A DNA stretch of 64,000 nt from Marinobacterium rhizophilum DSM 18822 (GCF_000378045.1 NZ_KB899093.1:1-64000); one strand, 5' to 3'. Positions 53,467-63,845 are shown, numbered from the stretch's first letter. The notes: a model not told the origin generated them from the sequence alone. Made by a program: numbers and translations.

Positions 53467-53757
53467 ATGCTGTTCAAAGTTGAGATGAAGGTGAACATTC
53501 CGCAGGACATGCCTGCCGACGTAGCTGCGCAAATCAAGGCGCGGGAAAAGGCCTACGCCCAGGAGCTGCAGCAGCAGGGCAAGTGGCGCCACCTGTGGCG
53601 GGTCGCTGGCAGCTACGCCAATGTCAGCATCTTCGATGTGCAGGACAACGCCGAGTTGCAGGACCTGATCAGCAATTTGCCCCTGTTCCCGTACATGGAT
53701 ATCACCGTCGCGCCGCTGTGCCGGCACCCGTCTTCTATCCATGAAGATGACCGTTAA
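53467..53757 (+). CDS. catC: muconolactone delta-isomerase
   Basis: CatC isomerises muconolactone to beta-ketoadipate enol-lactone. It is a 96-residue decameric-type enzyme with MLFKVEMKVNIPQDMP, ARE-KAYAQELQQQGKWRHLWR and SIFDVQDNAELQDLISNLPL, FPYMDITVAPLCRHPS. The length is normal. AGAGGAAA precedes the ATG, 34 nt after catB. Confidence 0.97.
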   Translation: MLFKVEMKVNIPQDMPADVAAQIKAREKAYAQELQQQGKWRHLWRVAGSYANVSIFDVQDNAELQDLISNLPLFPYMDITVAPLCRHPSSIHEDDR

Positions 53758-53823
53758 ACCAATGCACCATTGCCTGCTGAAGGGCTGTTTTTCACAACAA
53801 CAAGAGCACTGAGGATAACAACA

Positions 53824-54765
53824 ATGACCGTTAAAACCATGCAAACCGCCGAAGTGAAGGACCTGCTGGAGAAAGTTGCCGGCTTTAATAAAGAGGGCGG
53901 CAATGAGCGCGTAAAGACAATCGTTCACCGCGTCATGCACGATGTTTTCCAGACTATTGAAGACCTCGATATCACTCCGGATGAATTCTGGCAGGCCGTT
54001 TACTACGTCAACGCACTGGGCCAGAACGGTGAAGCCGCTCTGCTGGCACCGGGTCTGGGCATGGACAAGTACCTGGATATCCGCATGGATGCCGAAGACG
54101 CGCAGGCCGGCCTGGCCGGTGGTACTCCGCGCACTATCGAAGGTCCGCTGTATGTGGCTGGCGCACCGAAGAGTGAAGGTTTTGCCCGCATGGATGATGG
54201 TACTGACGAGACTGCAGAGACCATGATCCTGACCGGCCTGGTCACCGATGAAAATGGTCAGCCGCTGGCGAACGCCGTTGTTGATATCTGGCACGCGAAT
54301 ACCAAGGGTGCTTACTCCTACTTCGACCAGTCCCAGAGCGAATACAACCTGCGCCGCCGCATCGTGACTGATGAGAACGGCCGCTACACTGCCCGTTCCA
54401 TCATTCCGGCTGGCTATGGCTGCCCGCCCGAAGGTTGCACCCAGCAGCTGCTGAACGAGCTGGGCCGTCATGGCAACCGTCCTGCGCACATTCACTTCTT
54501 TGTCTCCAAGCCGGAATACAAGCATCTGACCACCCAGATTAACCTGGCCGGAGACGAGTACACCTATGATGACTTCGCCTTCGCAACCCGTGAAGAACTC
54601 GTGGTTGATGCCGTTCGCGTCGAGGATGCTGCGAAAGCGGAACTGTTTGGCCTGAACGGGCCGTTCACCCAGGTGGAATTCAATATCCAGCTGGTCGCTA
54701 CCGACAAATCAGCACTTCAGGCACGCCACGAGCGCAAGCGCGCACTTGAAGGCGAGACTGCCTGA
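53824..54765 (+). CDS. catA: catechol 1,2-dioxygenase
   Basis: CatA is the intradiol ring-cleaving non-haem Fe(III) dioxygenase that turns catechol into cis,cis-muconate. The 313-residue protein has the N-terminal helical dimer domain and the catalytic domain with VVDIWHANTKGAYSYFD, a tyrosine in the SIIPAGYGCPPEGCTQ loop, and the histidine ligands in HGNRPAHIHFFVSK. GAGGATAAC precedes the ATG at 53824. Confidence 0.97.
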   Translation: MTVKTMQTAEVKDLLEKVAGFNKEGGNERVKTIVHRVMHDVFQTIEDLDITPDEFWQAVYYVNALGQNGEAALLAPGLGMDKYLDIRMDAEDAQAGLAGGTPRTIEGPLYVAGAPKSEGFARMDDGTDETAETMILTGLVTDENGQPLANAVVDIWHANTKGAYSYFDQSQSEYNLRRRIVTDENGRYTARSIIPAGYGCPPEGCTQQLLNELGRHGNRPAHIHFFVSKPEYKHLTTQINLAGDEYTYDDFAFATREELVVDAVRVEDAAKAELFGLNGPFTQVEFNIQLVATDKSALQARHERKRALEGETA

Positions 54766-54811
54766 ACGGCCTGTCCGACCAACCCCCCAAGGTTCTAGTT
54801 TCTGTGATTGG

Positions 54812-54831
54812 CCACCCCTGTGAAGGGGTGG
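54812..54831 (+). other. intercistronic hairpin between catA and benA
   Basis: CCACCCCT, loop GTGA, AGGGGTGG is a perfect 8-bp stem without a T run. It may separate mRNA segments of the cat and ben parts of one operon. Confidence 0.65.
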
Positions 54832-54889
54832 TCCCGGGGAGGCTCACGCCTGAAAACGGGTATCACAAAAACAAAAGGAGTCAGAAGAC

Positions 54890-56266
54890 ATGAGCAACAA
54901 ACTCGAACAACTCGCAGACAAGGTCCGCAATGCGGTTGTTGCGGATCCGGCAACCGGCCGCTACCAGTGCGATCGCGGGATTTTCACCGACCGCGAACTG
55001 TTTGACCTGGAGATGAAGCACATCTTCGAAGGCAACTGGGTCTACCTGGCCCATGAGAGCCAGATCCCGAATCCGGGCGATTACTTCACAGTGACCGTCG
55101 GACGTCAGCCAGTGGTCGTTACCCGCACCAAGGAAGGCGAGCTGAAAGCAATCCTGAACACCTGCTCGCATCGTGGTGCCACCCTGTGCCGCAAGAAGCG
55201 TGGCAACAAGGCTTCCTTTACCTGCCCGTTCCACGGCTGGACCTTTCGCAACGACGGCAAACTGCTGAAGGCAAAGGATCAGAAGAAGGCCGCGTACCCG
55301 GAGCAGTTCAACACCGACGGTTCTCACGACCTGAAAGAAATGGCGATGTTTGGCAACTACCGTGGCTTCCTGTTCGGTAGCCTGAATGCTGATGTCGTGT
55401 CGCTGGAAGAGCACCTGGGTGAGACCACCAAGATTATCGACAACATCGTTGACCAGTCCGAGGACGGCCTGGAAGTCCTGCGTGGCAGCTCTACCTACAC
55501 CTACGAGGGCAACTGGAAGTTGACCGCGGAGAACGGTGCCGATGGCTATCACGTCAGCACGGTGCACTGGAACTACCTGTCCACCATGGGGCAGCGGAAC
55601 TATGAAAAGGGCGGTACCGAGGCTGTGGACGCCAAGAGCTGGTCTGCCGAAGGGGGCTTCTACTCCTTTGAAAACGGCCACATGATGCTGTGGACCCGCC
55701 TGCTGAACCCGGAGGCGCGTCCGATCTTCAGTCAGCTGGAGCGGCTCGAGAAAACCTACGGCAAGGCCCGGGCAGACTCCATCGCCCGCACAACGAAGAA
55801 TCTGTGCCTGTACCCGAACGTATACCTGATGGATCAGTTTTCGACCCAGATCCGCGTGACGCGTCCGATCGACGTCAACAAGACCGAAGTCACCATCTAT
55901 GCGTTCGGTCCGAAGAATGAGCCGGCAGAGCTGCGCACCAAGCGTATTCGCCAGTACGAGGACTTCTTCAACGTGTCCGGCATGGGTACGCCGGACGACC
56001 TGGAAGAATTCCGCGCTTGCCAGAGTGGCTACGAAGCCCGTGGCATGCGCTGGAACGATATGAGCCGTGGCGCCACACAATGGATCGACGGGGCGGACGA
56101 GCACGCCAAGCAGCTGGACATGAAGCCGGCCATGAGCGGTGCCAAGCCTGAAGACGAAGGCCTGTACGTGAACCACCACCGGCATTGGCAGTACGAAATG
56201 CTCCGCGCCATTGACGCTGAGCGTGCCGGTTTCATTCCCGTGACTGAAGAGGAGGTGTCCGCATGA
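54890..56266 (+). CDS. benA: benzoate 1,2-dioxygenase, large (alpha) subunit
   Basis: BenA with BenB forms the Rieske oxygenase that adds O2 to benzoate, giving the cis-diol 1,2-dihydroxycyclohexa-3,5-diene-1-carboxylate. It is 458 residues. The Rieske 2Fe-2S ligands are in CSHRGATLC and CPFHGW; the mononuclear iron site is in [27 protein letters not shown] precedes the ATG. It is followed by benB with a 4-nt overlap. Confidence 0.97.
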   Translation: MSNKLEQLADKVRNAVVADPATGRYQCDRGIFTDRELFDLEMKHIFEGNWVYLAHESQIPNPGDYFTVTVGRQPVVVTRTKEGELKAILNTCSHRGATLCRKKRGNKASFTCPFHGWTFRNDGKLLKAKDQKKAAYPEQFNTDGSHDLKEMAMFGNYRGFLFGSLNADVVSLEEHLGETTKIIDNIVDQSEDGLEVLRGSSTYTYEGNWKLTAENGADGYHVSTVHWNYLSTMGQRNYEKGGTEAVDAKSWSAEGGFYSFENGHMMLWTRLLNPEARPIFSQLERLEKTYGKARADSIARTTKNLCLYPNVYLMDQFSTQIRVTRPIDVNKTEVTIYAFGPKNEPAELRTKRIRQYEDFFNVSGMGTPDDLEEFRACQSGYEARGMRWNDMSRGATQWIDGADEHAKQLDMKPAMSGAKPEDEGLYVNHHRHWQYEMLRAIDAERAGFIPVTEEEVSA

Positions 56267-56754
56267 GCCTGAGCTACCACGACATCGAGCAGTTCATCAC
56301 CCGCGAGGCTCGTTACCTGGATGACCGTGACTGGGACCGCTGGCTGGCGTGCTATCACGAGGACGTCACCTACTGGATGCCCGCCTGGGATGACAACGAT
56401 GAGCTGACCGAAGATCCGCAAAGCGAGATCTCTCTCATCTACTACGCGAACAGGGATGGCCTGGAAGACCGGATTTACCGGATCAAAACCGAGCGTTCCG
56501 GTGCCAGCTCGCTGCCAGAACCGCGCACCAACCACTTCATCAGTGGTCTGGAGGTTCTGTCCCAGGACGAGAATGAGGTACAGCTGCGGTTCAACTGGCT
56601 GACCAAATCCTATCGCTACCAGACGACGGCGGAATACTACGGAACGTCTTTCTACACCCTGGATGTACGGGGCGGTGAACCGCTGATTCGGTTCAAGAAG
56701 ATTGTTCTGACCAACGATTGCATCAATCAGGTCGTGGACGTTTACCACCTGTAA
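56263..56754 (+). CDS. benB: benzoate 1,2-dioxygenase, small (beta) subunit
   Basis: A 163-residue structural subunit of the ring-hydroxylating dioxygenase (SnoaL-like fold). It starts [20 protein letters not shown], with [15 protein letters not shown] and C-terminal [20 protein letters not shown], all typical of BenB/XylY. It overlaps benA (ATGA) and ends 20 nt before benC. Confidence 0.96.
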   Translation: MSLSYHDIEQFITREARYLDDRDWDRWLACYHEDVTYWMPAWDDNDELTEDPQSEISLIYYANRDGLEDRIYRIKTERSGASSLPEPRTNHFISGLEVLSQDENEVQLRFNWLTKSYRYQTTAEYYGTSFYTLDVRGGEPLIRFKKIVLTNDCINQVVDVYHL

Positions 56755-56774
56755 TTGATGGGGAGAGCATCATC

Positions 56775-57806
56775 ATGAGTTACAACATCGCGCTTAACTT
56801 TGAAGACGGCGTCACTCGAGTAATCACGTGCAACGAGGGTGAAACAGTACTCGATGCCGCCTACCGCGCGCAGATTAATCTGCCGATGGACTGCTCCGAC
56901 GGTGTCTGTGGTACCTGCAAGGGAGCCTGCCGCCAGGGACAGTTCGACTTGGGCGAAGAGTACATCGACGACGCGCTGTCCGATGAGGAAGCCGCACAGG
57001 GCATGGTCCTGACCTGTCAGATGGTGCCCTCCAGTGATTGTGTGGTGGAAATTCCCGCCGCGGCTTCGCTCTGCAGCAAATCCGCCAACGCGGCGGTGAC
57101 CGGCACTGTGGACGAGGTCAACCTGATCTCGCCCAGCGCCATCGAACTCAAGATCACCGCGGATGCAGATATCGGCTTTTTGCCGGGTCAGTACGTGAAC
57201 ATCCAGGTGCCGGGCAGCGACAAAACCCGCGCCTACTCGTTCAGTTCCCGTCCGGGCAGTCGTGAGCTGAGCTTTCTGATCCGCAACGTGCCGGGCGGCC
57301 TGATGAGCTCCTGGCTCGTAGGCAAGGCGAGGACCGGTGACAAGGTGACGCTGACCGGCCCGATGGGGGTGTTTTACCTGCGCCCGGTTGAGCGTCCGGT
57401 GCTGATGCTGGCGGGCGGTACGGGCCTGGCGCCGTTCCTGTCCATGCTCGAAAGCCTGAAAGAAAAAGGCTGTGACCAGCCGGCTCACATGATCTACGGC
57501 GTGACCGGTGATGCCGATCTGGTCTGTGTGGCGGCGCTGGAAGCCTTTGCCGAAGACGTTGAAAACTTCACCTTCAAAACGGTGGTTGCCAGCGAAGAGA
57601 GCAACCATCCGCGCAAAGGTTATGTAACCGGTCACATGGAAGACGCGCCCATCAACGAGGGTGATGTGGATGTTTACCTCTGCGGGCCTCCCCCCATGGT
57701 GGATGCCGTACTGGGTTACTTCCGTGAGCAGGGTATCGAGCCCAACTCGTTCCATTACGAGAAGTTCGCGCCAAGCGCGCCGGCGGTGAAGGAGAAGGTC
57801 GCATGA
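56775..57806 (+). CDS. benC: benzoate 1,2-dioxygenase electron transfer component
   Basis: BenC is the NADH reductase that feeds BenAB. It has 343 residues: N-terminal plant-type 2Fe-2S ferredoxin (CSDGVCGTCKGAC plus LTCQM), an FAD-binding domain with RAYSFSSRPG, and an NAD domain with GGTGLAPFLSML and VYLCGPPPMV. GGGAGAG precedes the ATG at 56775. The stop overlaps benD by 4 nt. Confidence 0.97.
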   Translation: MSYNIALNFEDGVTRVITCNEGETVLDAAYRAQINLPMDCSDGVCGTCKGACRQGQFDLGEEYIDDALSDEEAAQGMVLTCQMVPSSDCVVEIPAAASLCSKSANAAVTGTVDEVNLISPSAIELKITADADIGFLPGQYVNIQVPGSDKTRAYSFSSRPGSRELSFLIRNVPGGLMSSWLVGKARTGDKVTLTGPMGVFYLRPVERPVLMLAGGTGLAPFLSMLESLKEKGCDQPAHMIYGVTGDADLVCVAALEAFAEDVENFTFKTVVASEESNHPRKGYVTGHMEDAPINEGDVDVYLCGPPPMVDAVLGYFREQGIEPNSFHYEKFAPSAPAVKEKVA

Positions 57807-58582
57807 CTCCGCGTTTCACCCAAAAGGTGATGGTCATTACGGGCGCAGCCCAGGGCATTGGCAAGCGGGTGGCTGAACTCGCTGCTGCCGAGGGCGCCCG
57901 CCTGGTGCTGGTGGACATCTCGGATTTCGTGCAGGGCGTTGCTGCTGAGCTGCGCGACCAGGGCGCCGACGTCCTGGTTGTGCAGGCTGACCTGGAAACC
58001 TGGGAAGGCGCCGAGAGGGTCATGAGCAGGGCCCATGAGCAGTATGGCCGCATCGACATTCTGATCAACAACGTCGGTGGCACCATCTGGGCCCGGCCGT
58101 TCGAGCATTACCAGCCGGAACAGATCCAGAAAGAGATCCAGCGGTCCCTGTTTCCGACGATGTGGTGCTGCCGTGCGGTACTGCCTTACATGCTGGAGCA
58201 AAAGGGCGGTGCCATCGTGAACGTGTCTTCGGTGGCTACTCGGGGGCTGATGCGTGTGCCCTATGGTGCCGCCAAGGGGGGGGTTAACGCCATGACCGTT
58301 AACCTGGCCTTTGAATACGCCGAGCATGGCATTCGCATCAACGCCACGGCACCGGGCGGCACTGAAGCGCCGCCCCGCCTGACCCCGCGCAATACCGAGG
58401 CGCAGGGCGAGCAGGAGAAGGCCTGGTACCAGACCCTGATCGATCAGACCAATGCAACCAGCTTCATGCACCGCTACGGCACCCTCGATGAGCAGGCTGA
58501 GCCGATTCTGTTCCTGGCTTCGGACGCGGCCGGTTACATGACCGGCACCATCCTGCCCGTGGCTGGAGGCGACCTGGGTTAA
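57803..58582 (+). CDS. benD: benzoate diol dehydrogenase
   Basis: BenD, a 259-residue SDR enzyme, oxidises and decarboxylates the benzoate cis-diol to catechol, producing NADH. It has TGAAQGIGKRVAE, NNVGGTIWARP, the active-site Ser in NVSSVAT and YGAAKGG for the YxxxK motif, and a C-terminal MTGTILPVAGGDLG. The start overlaps benC (ATGA). Confidence 0.96.
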   Translation: MTPRFTQKVMVITGAAQGIGKRVAELAAAEGARLVLVDISDFVQGVAAELRDQGADVLVVQADLETWEGAERVMSRAHEQYGRIDILINNVGGTIWARPFEHYQPEQIQKEIQRSLFPTMWCCRAVLPYMLEQKGGAIVNVSSVATRGLMRVPYGAAKGGVNAMTVNLAFEYAEHGIRINATAPGGTEAPPRLTPRNTEAQGEQEKAWYQTLIDQTNATSFMHRYGTLDEQAEPILFLASDAAGYMTGTILPVAGGDLG

Positions 58583-58874
58583 GGAACTCATTAACGAGCC
58601 AAACGGCGGGGTCCGAAGCGCGCCTGCTGCGTGACGGCCTTTTGAAAAGGTGCAAGACCAATGTGCCCTTTGGGGGATTCCCGGCACATTGTGTCTCTAT
58701 GCCGCATCACTTGCATCGACAGGCATCAGGACTCGCAGGGGACCGCCGGGACTTGTTTGCAGCTTCCCCAGGGCGTCTGGCCACCCCAGAAGCCCACCCG
58801 ATAACACACAACATGTTTACCGCTTGCCCTTGCCAGCGCACTCCACAGAACTAAAACAAACGGGGTAACACACC

Positions 58875-60212
58875 ATGAGAAACATAGACGTCAACGACGT
58901 TATTGATAACGCAAAGTTTAATGCGTTCCACTGGAAGGTGCTCTTCTGGTGCACGCTAGTCATTATTTTCGATGGTTACGACCTGGTGATCTACGGCGTG
59001 GTTTTGCCGCTGCTGATGGAGCAGTGGGGTCTGAGTCCGTACATCGCCGGTTTGCTGGGCAGCAGTGCGCTGTTTGGCATGATGTTTGGCGCCATGGGAT
59101 TTGGCATGCTGTCCGACAGGCTCGGGCGCAAAAGAACGATTCTGATGTGTGTGGTGCTGTTCAGCCTCACGACCGTCATCAACGGCTTCGCGACGACACC
59201 CTGGGAGTTCGGCATTCTGCGCTTTATTGCCGGCCTGGGTATTGGCGGGGTCATGCCCAATGTGGTCTCGTTGATGAGCGAGTACTCACCCAAGAAGAGC
59301 CGCAGTACCCTGGTGGCCCTGATGTTTTCCGGCTACGCCGTGGGTGGCATGATGTCCGCCGGGCTGGGTATCTGGATCGTTCCCAACTATGGCTGGGAAA
59401 TCATGTTCTACCTGGCCATCGTGCCGATGCTGATGCTGCCGCTCATGATGAAGTTCCTGCCGGAATCCGTTGCCTTCCTGATGACCCAGAAACGTGAGGG
59501 GGAAGCCCGTGCCATCCTGCAAAAGGTTGCGCCGATGCGTGAAATCAGCGAATCGGATCACCTGAAAGTGCCGCCCACTGCCGAAAGCAAGGCGCCCGTA
59601 CTGGAACTGTTTCGCGATGGCCGTGCCTTCAGTACCAGCATGTTCTGGGTTTCTTTCTTCTGCTGCCTGCTGATGGTCTATGCCCTGGGCTCCTGGTTGC
59701 CGAAGCTGATGTCCATGGCCGGTTACGCTCTGAGCTCCAGCCTGATGTTCCTGATGGTGCTTAACATTGGTGCGATCATCGGCGCCGTGGGCGGTGGCTG
59801 GCTGGCGGATCGGTTCTCGCTGCGCTCGGTGCTGGTGAGCTTCTTTATTCTGGGTTCGGTGTCGTTGATTATGCTCGGCTATGAGAATCCGATGTGGTTC
59901 CTGTACACCCTGATGGGCATTGCCGGCGCCACCACCATTGGTTCCCAGATACTGCTGTATGCCTACGTGGCCCAGTACTATCCCACCAGTATTCGCTCTA
60001 CCGGACTGGGCTGGGCATCCGGCATCGGCCGCAACGGCGCCATTGTCGGACCCATACTCGGGGGGACCTTGCTGGCACTGGCCCTGCCGCATCATGTGAA
60101 CTTCCTGGCTCTGGCCATTCCTGGCGGCATTGCCACCATTGCCATCGCCCTGGTTGGCCGCCGCTTCAGTGCGAAGCCCGAGGGAGGCGTCAATCTGGCA
60201 ACAAGCAACTGA
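58875..60212 (+). CDS. benK: benzoate MFS transporter
   Basis: A 445-residue twelve-TM MFS protein of the aromatic acid:H+ symporter family. It has the family's DGYDLVIYGVVLPLL in TM1, the loop 2-3 signature GMLSDRLGRKRTI, and the loop 8-9 copy GGGWLADRFSLRS. BenK/PcaK proteins import benzoate or related acids. Placement after benD with a 292-nt gap supports BenK. Confidence 0.93.
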   Translation: MRNIDVNDVIDNAKFNAFHWKVLFWCTLVIIFDGYDLVIYGVVLPLLMEQWGLSPYIAGLLGSSALFGMMFGAMGFGMLSDRLGRKRTILMCVVLFSLTTVINGFATTPWEFGILRFIAGLGIGGVMPNVVSLMSEYSPKKSRSTLVALMFSGYAVGGMMSAGLGIWIVPNYGWEIMFYLAIVPMLMLPLMMKFLPESVAFLMTQKREGEARAILQKVAPMREISESDHLKVPPTAESKAPVLELFRDGRAFSTSMFWVSFFCCLLMVYALGSWLPKLMSMAGYALSSSLMFLMVLNIGAIIGAVGGGWLADRFSLRSVLVSFFILGSVSLIMLGYENPMWFLYTLMGIAGATTIGSQILLYAYVAQYYPTSIRSTGLGWASGIGRNGAIVGPILGGTLLALALPHHVNFLALAIPGGIATIAIALVGRRFSAKPEGGVNLATSN

Positions 60213-60332
60213 TTAAGTTGATGCGACCCAGAAGGAGACGTTCTGTCTGACTTCTCATCGGCCCCGGCATGCAGATGTTTGGGGTCTTTTTGCTTTCTGT
60301 CTTCGATGCTTGATAACGATTAGGAACCCCAT

Positions 60333-61523
60333 ATGACGCGTTTTCTGAGGGATCTCTCTTTGCCGGCGGCGGTCGCAGGCTTTCTGGCGGTTCTCGTTTC
60401 CTATTCCGGACCTTTGGCCATTTTCTTTCAGGCCGGTGCCAGCGCCGGTATTTCACAGGACATGATGACCTCCTGGGTCTGGGCCATTTCCATGGGGGCC
60501 GCAATCTCCGGCATTATCCTCTCCATCTGGCTCAAGGTACCGGTGGTTACCGCCTGGTCAGCGCCGGGCACGGCCCTGTTGGTCGCGTTGTTTCCGGACC
60601 TTTCTCTTCAGGAGGCCGTTGGCGCGTACATTACGGCGGCGGTGGTGATCTTCATTATCGGTGTGACCGGCACCTTTGATGCCTTTGTGAAAGCCATTCC
60701 CAAAGGGGTGGCTGCCGGCATGATGGCAGGCATCCTGTTCCAGTTCGGGGCGGGGGCTTTTGCGGCGATAGAGACCACGCCCGCGCTGGCGATTGGAATG
60801 TTGGTCGTCTATGTGGTTTTCAGGCGGCTGGTCCCCAAATACACGCTGGTATTGCTGCTCGTTGCAGGTGTGATCCTCGCGGTGGTGCTGGAAGATGCTT
60901 CCCTGGCAGGGATTCGCTGGAACATCGCCATCCCCCAGTTCATTACTCCGCACTGGACTATTGGTTCCACGCTCAGTCTGGCCATCCCGTTGGTGCTTGT
61001 CAGCCTGACCGGCCAGTTCCTGCCCGGCATGGCGATACTGCAGGGGGCCGGATACAGGGTGAGTGCCAGACCGGTCATTGGCGTGACCAGTCTCGTCTCA
61101 GTGCCAATGGCATTTTTTGGAGGCATCACAACCGTTGTTGCTGCAATTACTGCGGCCATCTGCACAAGCACCGATGCCCACGAAAACCCCTCCCGCCGCT
61201 ATGTGGCAGGTGTGTTTAACGGTGTGTTTTACCTTGTTGGCGGTCTGTTTGCCGGTACCATCGTCAGTCTGTTCACATCCTTGCCGGCGGCTTTCGTTGC
61301 GGTGCTGGCCGGTCTGGCCTTGCTAGGCGCGATTGCGGGCAACCTTTTTGCGGCACTGGAGGATGTCAGGCAGCGCGAAGCGTCATTGATCACGTTCATC
61401 GTGACCGCGTCGGGACTGTCGCTGTTTGGCTTGTCGTCTGCGTTCTGGGGCGTCGTGATTGGCTATGGCTGTTACCTTGTTCTGAACGGCGAGGCCAGGA
61501 AAGCAGTCAGGATCCGCGTCTGA
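60333..61523 (+). CDS. benE: BenE-family benzoate transporter
   Basis: A 396-residue membrane protein of about twelve hydrophobic segments matching BenE (PF03594): an N-terminal LSLPAAVAGFLAVLVSYSGP, PVVTAWSAPGTALLV, and GGITTVVAAITAAICTSTDAHENPSRRY. A second benzoate carrier beside BenK is common in these operons. It is the last gene of the cluster and is followed by a hairpin. Confidence 0.95.
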   Translation: MTRFLRDLSLPAAVAGFLAVLVSYSGPLAIFFQAGASAGISQDMMTSWVWAISMGAAISGIILSIWLKVPVVTAWSAPGTALLVALFPDLSLQEAVGAYITAAVVIFIIGVTGTFDAFVKAIPKGVAAGMMAGILFQFGAGAFAAIETTPALAIGMLVVYVVFRRLVPKYTLVLLLVAGVILAVVLEDASLAGIRWNIAIPQFITPHWTIGSTLSLAIPLVLVSLTGQFLPGMAILQGAGYRVSARPVIGVTSLVSVPMAFFGGITTVVAAITAAICTSTDAHENPSRRYVAGVFNGVFYLVGGLFAGTIVSLFTSLPAAFVAVLAGLALLGAIAGNLFAALEDVRQREASLITFIVTASGLSLFGLSSAFWGVVIGYGCYLVLNGEARKAVRIRV

Positions 61524-61608
61524 GAGCTGGATTTCACCAGGGCATTGCATTGACCGGTGAGGGTGGGGATCTAACAGCTTGGCTAGGCACCCCTGATTAA
61601 GCCGTCAT

Positions 61609-61629
61609 TGCGGCGCAGGGCCGCAATTT
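61609..61629 (+). terminator. hairpin after benE
   Basis: ATTGCGGC, loop GCAGG, GCCGCAAT: a perfect 8-bp stem, followed by a second GC-rich stem at 61632-61651 (CCGCGC/GCGCGG). The T run is weak. They probably end the cat-ben transcript. Confidence 0.6.
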
Positions 61630-61917
61630 CCGCGCGCTCAGCAGCGCGGCCAATGTGCCAGGTACTCGGCATGCGGGCGGCCCTGGTGTTATTTCAAAGC
61701 CCCTGGTTTGCATACGGACTAAGCTTTGAGTGAGCGCAGGCCTGCAGCGGGCGGGCGCCTCGCAGGCATGCTGAAAAATCCGTGCAGGGCAGTGAACGCT
61801 GAACGGGAAAGCCCTTTTGGACACGACCACGCCGCGATGTGCTTCAGCTCGCAAAACCGCACTGTTGGCGCGATGTCCTGATCGAAAGCCGGCCATGCCG
61901 CCGGAACGAGGTGAACC

Positions 61918-62157
61918 ATGAGTCAGAAGTTTATTGAGGTTACGACCGATCATCCGACCACCGAAGAAGAGTACAAGCTGCTGTTGCAGATCGAACAGAT
62001 TGTGCAGGTGCGCCCGGAAATCATTATGAATACCGAATCCAAGCATGATCCGATTGCGATCGTGATACTGGCCACGGGCGAGACGCTGGCCCTGAAAAAC
62101 AGCTATGCCAGCGTGGTCGCCGAGCTCGACGAGGTGAACATGGTGGTCAGGCCCTGA
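61918..62157 (+). CDS. hypothetical protein, 79 aa
   Basis: A small soluble protein, MSQKFIEVTTDHPTTEEEYK, with an alternating beta-alpha pattern (LLLQIEQIVQVRPEIIM, PIAIVILATGETLALKNSYA, VVAELDEVNMVV). GAGGTG lies 7 nt before the ATG and a terminator follows. No family is recognised; it is not an obvious member of the benzoate pathway. Confidence 0.6.
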   Translation: MSQKFIEVTTDHPTTEEEYKLLLQIEQIVQVRPEIIMNTESKHDPIAIVILATGETLALKNSYASVVAELDEVNMVVRP

Positions 62158-62234
62158 TGGCGTTTGCGCTCAGCTGTAGTCGCGAGGGGTACAAAGGATC
62201 AACCGACCCACGTATAACAACCGGGCACAGAAGG

Positions 62235-62261
62235 GGCCGGCGTTACGCGGCCGGCCGCTTT
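62235..62261 (+). terminator. probable terminator of the 79-aa gene
   Basis: GGCCGGC, loop GTTACGCG, GCCGGCC followed by GCTTT. GC-rich stem with a short T run. Confidence 0.6.
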
Positions 62262-62485
62262 GATTGTCGCAAACCTTGTGGCGCGTCAGCGTAACGCCGT
62301 GACGCGCCGCCATATCATCCGCTTTTTCAATTTCAGCGGTGGACATGTTACCGGGCCTATAAATGCCGCCGCTCGGTCATCTGGCGAACACATCGGTGCC
62401 CGGATTCATTGAACCGCTGCAGATCGTGACTGCCCTTAACGTCGAGCTGAAAAGTAGAGTCAGGGGGATTGGAGTAGAGCTTTAT

Positions 62486-63391
62486 CTATGAGCGGATACT
62501 CGATACCTGCTTGTTCATCCAGCGGACGCCTTCCAAAATTCCACCGAATGGATAGAGGTGGTAACGGATATCGCCAAGGTTTTGCCGCGCCGCGCCGGTC
62601 ACAAGATCTTTCCAATAGCGATCAGAGACGGAGTGGCGCAAAAGGTTGGTCAATGAGAAACCATATCGCCGGGCGATTGCCGTTGATGTTACGACGCCAA
62701 ACTGCTTCGCGTATCGAAGGAGCTTCCCGACATCTGCCGGTCCTGGTACGCCGATACGAACGGGCGCGTCAATGCCTTCATCGCGTAGCCGTTGAGTCCA
62801 GTGAAGGGCGGCATCGGTATCGAAACCAAACTGGGTGGTTATCTCCACCGTGCAGCCGCTGTCCCGAAGAAAGCGATGTTTCCATTTAAGAGATCGCCAG
62901 AGGGTATCCGTATCGATCTTAGGGTGCCCTTCGGGATAGCCGACGATTCCGACATGACGAATGGCGTGACGTTGTACAACCCCGCTTGCAAGGAGCGCCA
63001 GCGAATCCCTGTACGGGCCTGCAGGCATGGAAGGATCGCCCCCTACAAAAATGAAGCGTGAAGGACTGGCGGCCTCGTTGAGCAGGTTGAGCAGGCTGTC
63101 GAGATCCCGTTCGGAGCGAAGGCGACGAGACGAGATAATCGGCACAGGCTCGAATCCGTATTTCCGTATGACCCGGGCGGCATTAACGCGCTGATCGTGG
63201 GTTTCATTTCCCAAGAACGCGATGTTGATCGATGTGCCCGGCGGAATCTCCGATGCGGACACCTCGACCTGACGGATGTCCTTACCCGTCACTTCAAGCG
63301 TATACGCCGGTGCTCTCCGTTGGTTTTGGGAATGCGCCTCGCTCCCGGTATTGACAGTATGCATTGGTCGACTTCCCAGAAAATAATTCAT
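62486..63391 (-). CDS. methylenetetrahydrofolate reductase-family protein
   Basis: A 301-residue flavoprotein of the MetF/LigC-type family (TIM barrel). FIFVGGDPSMPAGPYRDSLALL, HVGIVGYPEGHPKID and EITTQFGFDTDAALHWTQRL keep the family's GD-P, G-YPEGHP and TQ-FFD-type motifs. Such orphan copies usually recycle methyl-tetrahydrofolate formed by demethylases of methoxy-aromatics or methylated amines, rather than serving methionine synthesis. The start could also be the ATG at 63364, which has GGGAAG 7 nt upstream. No demethylase is in the window. Confidence 0.82.
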   Translation of the reverse strand: MNYFLGSRPMHTVNTGSEAHSQNQRRAPAYTLEVTGKDIRQVEVSASEIPPGTSINIAFLGNETHDQRVNAARVIRKYGFEPVPIISSRRLRSERDLDSLLNLLNEAASPSRFIFVGGDPSMPAGPYRDSLALLASGVVQRHAIRHVGIVGYPEGHPKIDTDTLWRSLKWKHRFLRDSGCTVEITTQFGFDTDAALHWTQRLRDEGIDAPVRIGVPGPADVGKLLRYAKQFGVVTSTAIARRYGFSLTNLLRHSVSDRYWKDLVTGAARQNLGDIRYHLYPFGGILEGVRWMNKQVSSIRS

Positions 63392-63845
63392 AAGCGATTG
63401 AATATTTGATCGAAATCACCTGGATCGCCCCTGGCGTTTCAGGCTGGCCAACCCGTTAGTGCGTCTTCGTCGATATCCCATCGGCAGCCAGTTACTCCGG
63501 GCCAAAAAGACGGTTATCTACCTGCCCGATCTGCTGAACGCAAATCAAGCGGGCAGGAGCGGAGTTCTCGTTGATGGCGAGATGATGTCAAAGAGTAAAC
63601 ACTGGGTGTACGCCACAACCGGTAATGCGCGCTATGTCGGCGGGTATCAGCAGGGCGCAGAGCTGCGTCAGGGTACTATCCACTGAGGTCTCCTGGCCCA
63701 GGAGGCGAACACTGCGCCGAAGCAATATCAAGCTGTTCTTGTCCATGACAGTTGCTGGTCTGTAAATCTGACTAGAACGGGCTCGATTCTGGTGCAGGCA
63801 CAAACAAAGTGTGTGATCTGTATCGAGAGCGAAAGGCTTTTTGGA
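63392..63845. other. 450 nt without a recognisable gene
   Basis: Short ORFs occur on both strands, but none has a good ribosome site or family motif. Confidence 0.45.

Noticed and set aside
54881-57755. Long antisense ORFs over benA and benC
   Set aside because: GC-rich coding sequence leaves antisense frames open; the sense genes are unmistakable.
63459-63803. Short ORFs on both strands near the right edge
   Set aside because: No ribosome sites, motifs or family resemblance.
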